This document shows, piece after piece, positions 16,994 through 19,844 of a stretch of 19,844 bases of DNA. The DNA comes from Pleurotus djamor (Eukaryota > Basidiomycota > Agaricomycetes > Agaricales > Pleurotaceae). The stretch lies in contig JAPEVF010000824.1 in assembly GCA_029747585.1 (NCBI GenBank), positions 1 through 19,844 on the forward strand, given 5' to 3'. Position 1 is the first letter of the stretch. Each line of letters starts with the position of its first letter. The notes under the pieces were generated by a model, which did not search any database, was not told the DNA's origin, and saw only the letters and a program-made list of their open reading frames with translations. The translations under genes were made by a program, and so were the position numbers.

Positions 16994-18359
16994 GTTGGAC
17001 TACTTATGGAGGGGAAAAGGTTGAAACTAGGCGTAGGAGATGAAACTAAGTCTCTGCTATAAATGTACGTAGGTAATGAACATTGATCACATAACTTCGT
17101 ACATACGACCGCTCCGACCAGCAAATATCTAAATGCTTTGAGTACGTCTTTCGGGTACATACATAACGCCTAAGAACCACAGAATGCAAGTAGTGCAAGA
17201 CGATACCCTGTCGAAGTCGCAGCCTGCCGATTTTATGGACCATGATTCTGGCAGGTCTTCTTCGGTTGCGCGCAGTGCGACGCGGAACAATAATATTTTG
17301 GTGCTTCAGCGGAAGGCTTGGATTCTTGCTCAGTGCTCATTGGTTCTTAGTAAAGCACAAGCGGACGGACTATCGTTGATGATAAGTTGGACATTCAAGA
17401 GGTGAAGTCGCTTGAGGTAGTGGCAGAGATACCCTAGGTATTCTTGGGCATCATATCTGGGAATCTGCAGGCATGTATCGGCGAGGAGGCGTCCTGGTAT
17501 CAATTTGTATGCCAGGGTACTGAGCCGCGTACGCTAAGAGTATGAGGGGGAAGGCCNTTGATGGACTAGTATAGTCGAAAGTAAGACACATGGTCTGTAA
17601 GTATCGTCGAAGTCGCGTCGCATCGAAAGGGTGGGTGTTGGAGGGCACACTCTTCCAGTGCATGACGCTTGAAACGGGAGGGTGTCGCAAGGGACCAAAC
17701 AAGACCACATTTTTGTACATTGATCCAGGGTGTACAAAAATTTGTACATGTTTGTGGTTGGTGTTCTGGCAGCGTCACGGTCGACGTTAAGCATTGGGAA
17801 CAGGATGGACGCGTACGGTAGGTAGAGCATACCTCCAAGGTCGGAGCCGCGCGTCTACCCATCGCTCGTTCTCCAGAACACAACGGCTAACAGGACGGAG
17901 GCCGAAGTGAAGCCTGGCTACCAAAGGGCACAAGATATGCCTACGCAAACATAAATGCGATACGGCAACTTCAAGCACACAATCAGGGAAAGCGGAGTCA
18001 GAGGACTGAGCGACGCGGAACGCCAGGACGTCAGGCGGGAAGAAACCGGACTGAAAAGCTACTCGGCCGTGGTCGTTGGTCCGTCACGTGCGGCAAGGGG
18101 GAAATTCTGTAGTGTAGACTGTCAATCAACATGCAGAAGCAGGCGGCGGAGGCAGTCATGAAGCTAGTGACAGTGCCGCCATAATAGCATGATAGGCACT
18201 AAGGCGAAGGATCATGAGCCCAAAGAAAAGACGGGAGCAGCGCACTGGGTGATCACTGAAGCTTGAAGAGAGGTTGATACCTTAGCGCCACTACTGATGA
18301 ATCCAACATTGTATATCGGCAGAGGTCTAAGTAACGTGTAAGGACATGGTATACAACGC
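16994..18359. other. Long intergenic region with a weak candidate gene and a hairpin
   Basis: No gene is firmly supported here. On the minus strand a possible two-exon model stands out. Exon 2, 17533-17330, reads LAYKLIPGRLLADTCLQIPR and YLGYLCHYLKRLHLLNVQLI with the look of real protein. It is preceded by a 56-nt GT..AG intron (17589-17534), and the frame opening at 17862 (ATG) reaches that donor in phase 0. A second overlapping frame, 17720-17451, is also open and has an N at 17557. I recognise no family and cannot choose between them. An 11-bp inverted repeat lies at 17709-17741. From about 17980 to 18359 I see nothing. Confidence 0.4.
17709..17741. repeat. 11-bp perfect inverted repeat (hairpin)
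   Basis: ATTTTTGTACA (17709-17719) and TGTACAAAAAT (17731-17741) are exact complements around an 11-base loop. A further direct copy of TTTGTACAT follows at 17741-17749. It could be a binding site, a hairpin or a trace of an excised element. Confidence 0.7.
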
Positions 18360-19360
18360 TTAGATGGCCTTGCTCTTGACGAGTTCTATATCCAAGTGTC
18401 AATGAGAATAACGAAGCAGACAAAGGTAGCATGCACTCACGTTCAACCTCAGCAACAGCAGAGACCAAGATATCCCGTTGTGTCTTCTCATCCTTCAACC
18501 CAGCCAAAACCTTCTCAATGACGGTCTTCGTCAAGTCCGCCTGCTCACTCTCCTTCAACTGTTGCTCATAGCGGACCCAGCTGTCCAAGACCGACTTGAC
18601 TTCGGAGGCAAGAGCAACCTGTTGCTTCTGAACGAATGTCTCGGCTTCAAGTTTGGCGGTTTCCTAGCGGATAAAGGGCGTCAACCAAAAAGACGGGCAC
18701 AGGCACGCGTGCGGACATACCTTCGAGAGGGCGAAGAGACCTTGGGTCAGAGAGACAACATCCTTCATCTCACTGACAGAATTAATGCGGTCCTTGACGG
18801 TTTGCGTGTGCTCAGCACGAGCGTTAGCCAGAATATCCCGAATACGGCCAATCTGAGTCTCAGCCCAATCCTTGTATGGCTCCCGGATGATCTGTTCCAT
18901 ATTCCGCCGTCAGGTCCTCCCAATCCGAAACTTATGGCCGAACCAACGCACCTTCGCAATGTAGGTGAAAAGAATCAATGAACCGGCCAAAATGAGGGAC
19001 TCCTCGTTGAGGACGTAGAGCTCTTGCGAGATTGCGGTGGCGACCAAACCAGTACCAAGGACAGCCGTTCCGGTCTTCGTGATGAGGTTCGGGGAAGAAG
19101 GGAGCTTTTCTATGATCTCTGACGCGCGTTCGGATGGCGGAGGAGGGTTGGAGGAGGTTGCCAAAGCACGACTACAAGAATGCAGGGATCAGCTACCAGT
19201 CGGGCCTATGGGTTTGAACACTGACACATGGTTGGCGGCGAAGACGCGATGGCGGGCTGCACGAGCAGGATGTCAGCAACAGTGAGCAGAGGGGGTTCGA
19301 GGTCGAGGTCGACGACGTACCCGCTACCCTCAGAGAGTTGATGGCGATTCTAGAGGCCAT
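18360..19360 (-). CDS. ATP4: Mitochondrial F1Fo-ATP synthase subunit b (subunit 4), six exons
   Basis: Peripheral-stalk subunit of ATP synthase in the inner mitochondrial membrane, holding F1 still against rotation. Exons are 19360-19321, 19256-19226, 19171-18952, 18891-18721, 18663-18441 and 18385-18360; introns of 64, 54, 60, 57 and 55 nt all have GT..AG ends and their phases join into one 236-aa frame (yeast Atp4 is similar in size). Residues about 1-30 (MASRIAINSLRVAARHRVFA, then ALATSS) form a basic presequence. After NPPPPSERASEIIEKLPSSP come the two membrane segments, TGTAVLGTGLVATAISQELY and ESLILAGSLILFTYIAK. Then follows the charged helical stalk with IIREPYKDWAETQIGRIRDI and LDSWVRYEQQLKESEQADL, ending LVKSKAI. 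Exons 1, 2 and 6 are only 40, 31 and 26 nt, so the ends are easily missed. The exon 2 donor (GTCAGT) is the least certain. Confidence 0.93.
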
Positions 19361-19516
19361 GGCAAGTTTTTGGAGGCAAGTCCGAGACGGTCGAGGAGGA
19401 GGAGAAATGGAAATAAATCGTGGGAACCTCTCGACCCCGAATTCACGCGAAGACTATATCAGGATAGGGGCAGTTTGCACTGGATGTCACCGTTTCTTGC
19501 GACGAAAGAATCACAA
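19361..19516. other. Divergent spacer between ATP4 and tRNA-His
   Basis: These 156 bases hold the ATP4 promoter (minus strand) and the 5' flank of the tRNA gene (plus strand). No TATA box is evident. The tRNA carries its own internal promoter. Confidence 0.5.
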
Positions 19517-19598
19517 GTTGGTATCGATTAGTGGTTAAATCGCTTCGTTGTGGTTGCGCAATTCCGAAGAGCCGCAGGTTCAATTCCTGCTACCGACA
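19517..19598 (+). tRNA. tRNA-His(GTG) with a 10-nt intron
   Basis: Full cloverleaf. The acceptor GTTGGTA pairs with TACCGAC (19591-19597, one G-U). The D stem is GATT/AATC around AGTGGTTA. The anticodon stem is CTTCG/CGAAG. The T arm is GCAGG-TTCAATT-CCTGC, with B box GGTTCAATTCC. The discriminator A is 19598. The anticodon loop is TTGTGG (19548-19553), then a 10-nt intron TTGCGCAATT (19554-19563), then C (19564); without it the loop is TTGTGGC, as in known eukaryotic tRNA-His, with anticodon GTG at 19550-19552. In the precursor UUGUG can pair with CGCAA in the intron, leaving UUC as a 3-nt bulge at the 3' splice site, the form expected by tRNA splicing endonuclease. CCA and the extra 5' G of tRNA-His are not encoded; both are added after transcription. 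Confidence 0.93.
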
Positions 19599-19604
19599 TT
19601 TTTT
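19599..19604 (+). terminator. RNA polymerase III terminator of tRNA-His
   Basis: Six T residues directly follow the discriminator base of the tRNA, the usual Pol III stop signal. Confidence 0.85.
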
Positions 19605-19844
19605 CCAGCATCTAGAGTCCAAATTGTGTAGGTATTCTTTCGACTGTACAGACGTAGAAGGGTTCCCCACCCATCCGTATCGTCCGGGAAAGCACCATGT
19701 GCCTTCGAGTCCAAGTTCGGCTTGAGTCAAGTTGCAGAAGGTCACGAGGGCCCTTGGGCTTGCTTTTCACCTTATTCCACCGTCTTTCGCAGCCTAGCAA
19801 GAACCGGAGGCGCAGGGAATAAGTTTAGTACTTTGTGTTTCTAG
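19605..19844. other. Right edge, no feature recognised
   Basis: 240 bases after the tRNA. Short open frames exist on both strands but none resembles a known protein. It may hold the flank of a gene beyond the window. Confidence 0.4.

Noticed and set aside
19517..19598. tRNA-Asn(GTT) reading of the anticodon region
   Set aside because: Placing GTT as the anticodon breaks the 7-nt loop; TTGTGG-intron-C gives the standard His loop with an intact 5-bp stem.
1..19844. CRISPR array, bacterial operon or ribosome binding sites
   Set aside because: The window is eukaryotic; no spaced short repeats are present, and gene spacing and introns exclude operon logic.

Overview
The window looks like nuclear DNA of a mushroom-forming fungus (Basidiomycota, probably Agaricomycetes). 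Genes sit on both strands and are broken by many short GT..AG introns of 47 to 64 nt. There is an intron-bearing nuclear tRNA-His and a mitochondrial ATP synthase subunit b gene (ATP4). Most of the window is a dense array of F-box-like receptor paralogs, a class known to be greatly expanded in Agaricomycetes. Seven Ns (42, 11526-11528, 12195, 13421, 17557) mark a draft assembly. Genus and species cannot be read from the sequence.

Layout. 1-279: AT-rich sequence with a 9-bp tandem repeat, abutting a 5'-truncated F-box/LRR paralog (280-1012). 1440-5653: three two-exon F-box genes on the plus strand. 6002-7342: an F-box gene convergent with the third of these and in the same subfamily. 7429-8378: a PhzF-family isomerase-like gene, the only clear metabolic gene inside the array. 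8901-13373: three minus-strand F-box genes, the last two of which lie in a tandem segmental duplication that also copied the 5' end of the first and left a dead fragment at about 11818-12017. 13509-16993: a second F-box family of three members: one that has lost its F-box, one intact, and one with either a frameshift or a newly created intron. 16994-18359: mostly empty, with a weak candidate gene on the minus strand. 18360-19360: ATP4 in six exons. 19517-19598: tRNA-His(GTG) with a 10-nt intron.

The F-box genes fall into three groups. Group A is at 280, 1440, 2995, 8901, 10300 and 12145. Group B is at 4411 and 6002. Group C is at 13509, 14539 and 16224. Groups A and B share one phase-1 intron at the same place, just after the segment ending LEELxL, so they descend from one spliced ancestor. 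Group C is basically intronless. By family knowledge these proteins would be substrate receptors of SCF (Skp1-cullin-F-box) ubiquitin ligases. Their substrates are unknown. Truncations, an F-box deletion, a partial duplication and possible intronization show the array is evolving by birth and death. ATP4 and the tRNA form a separate housekeeping border on the right. All exon boundaries are hand-derived from splice motifs, reading-frame continuity and paralog comparison.
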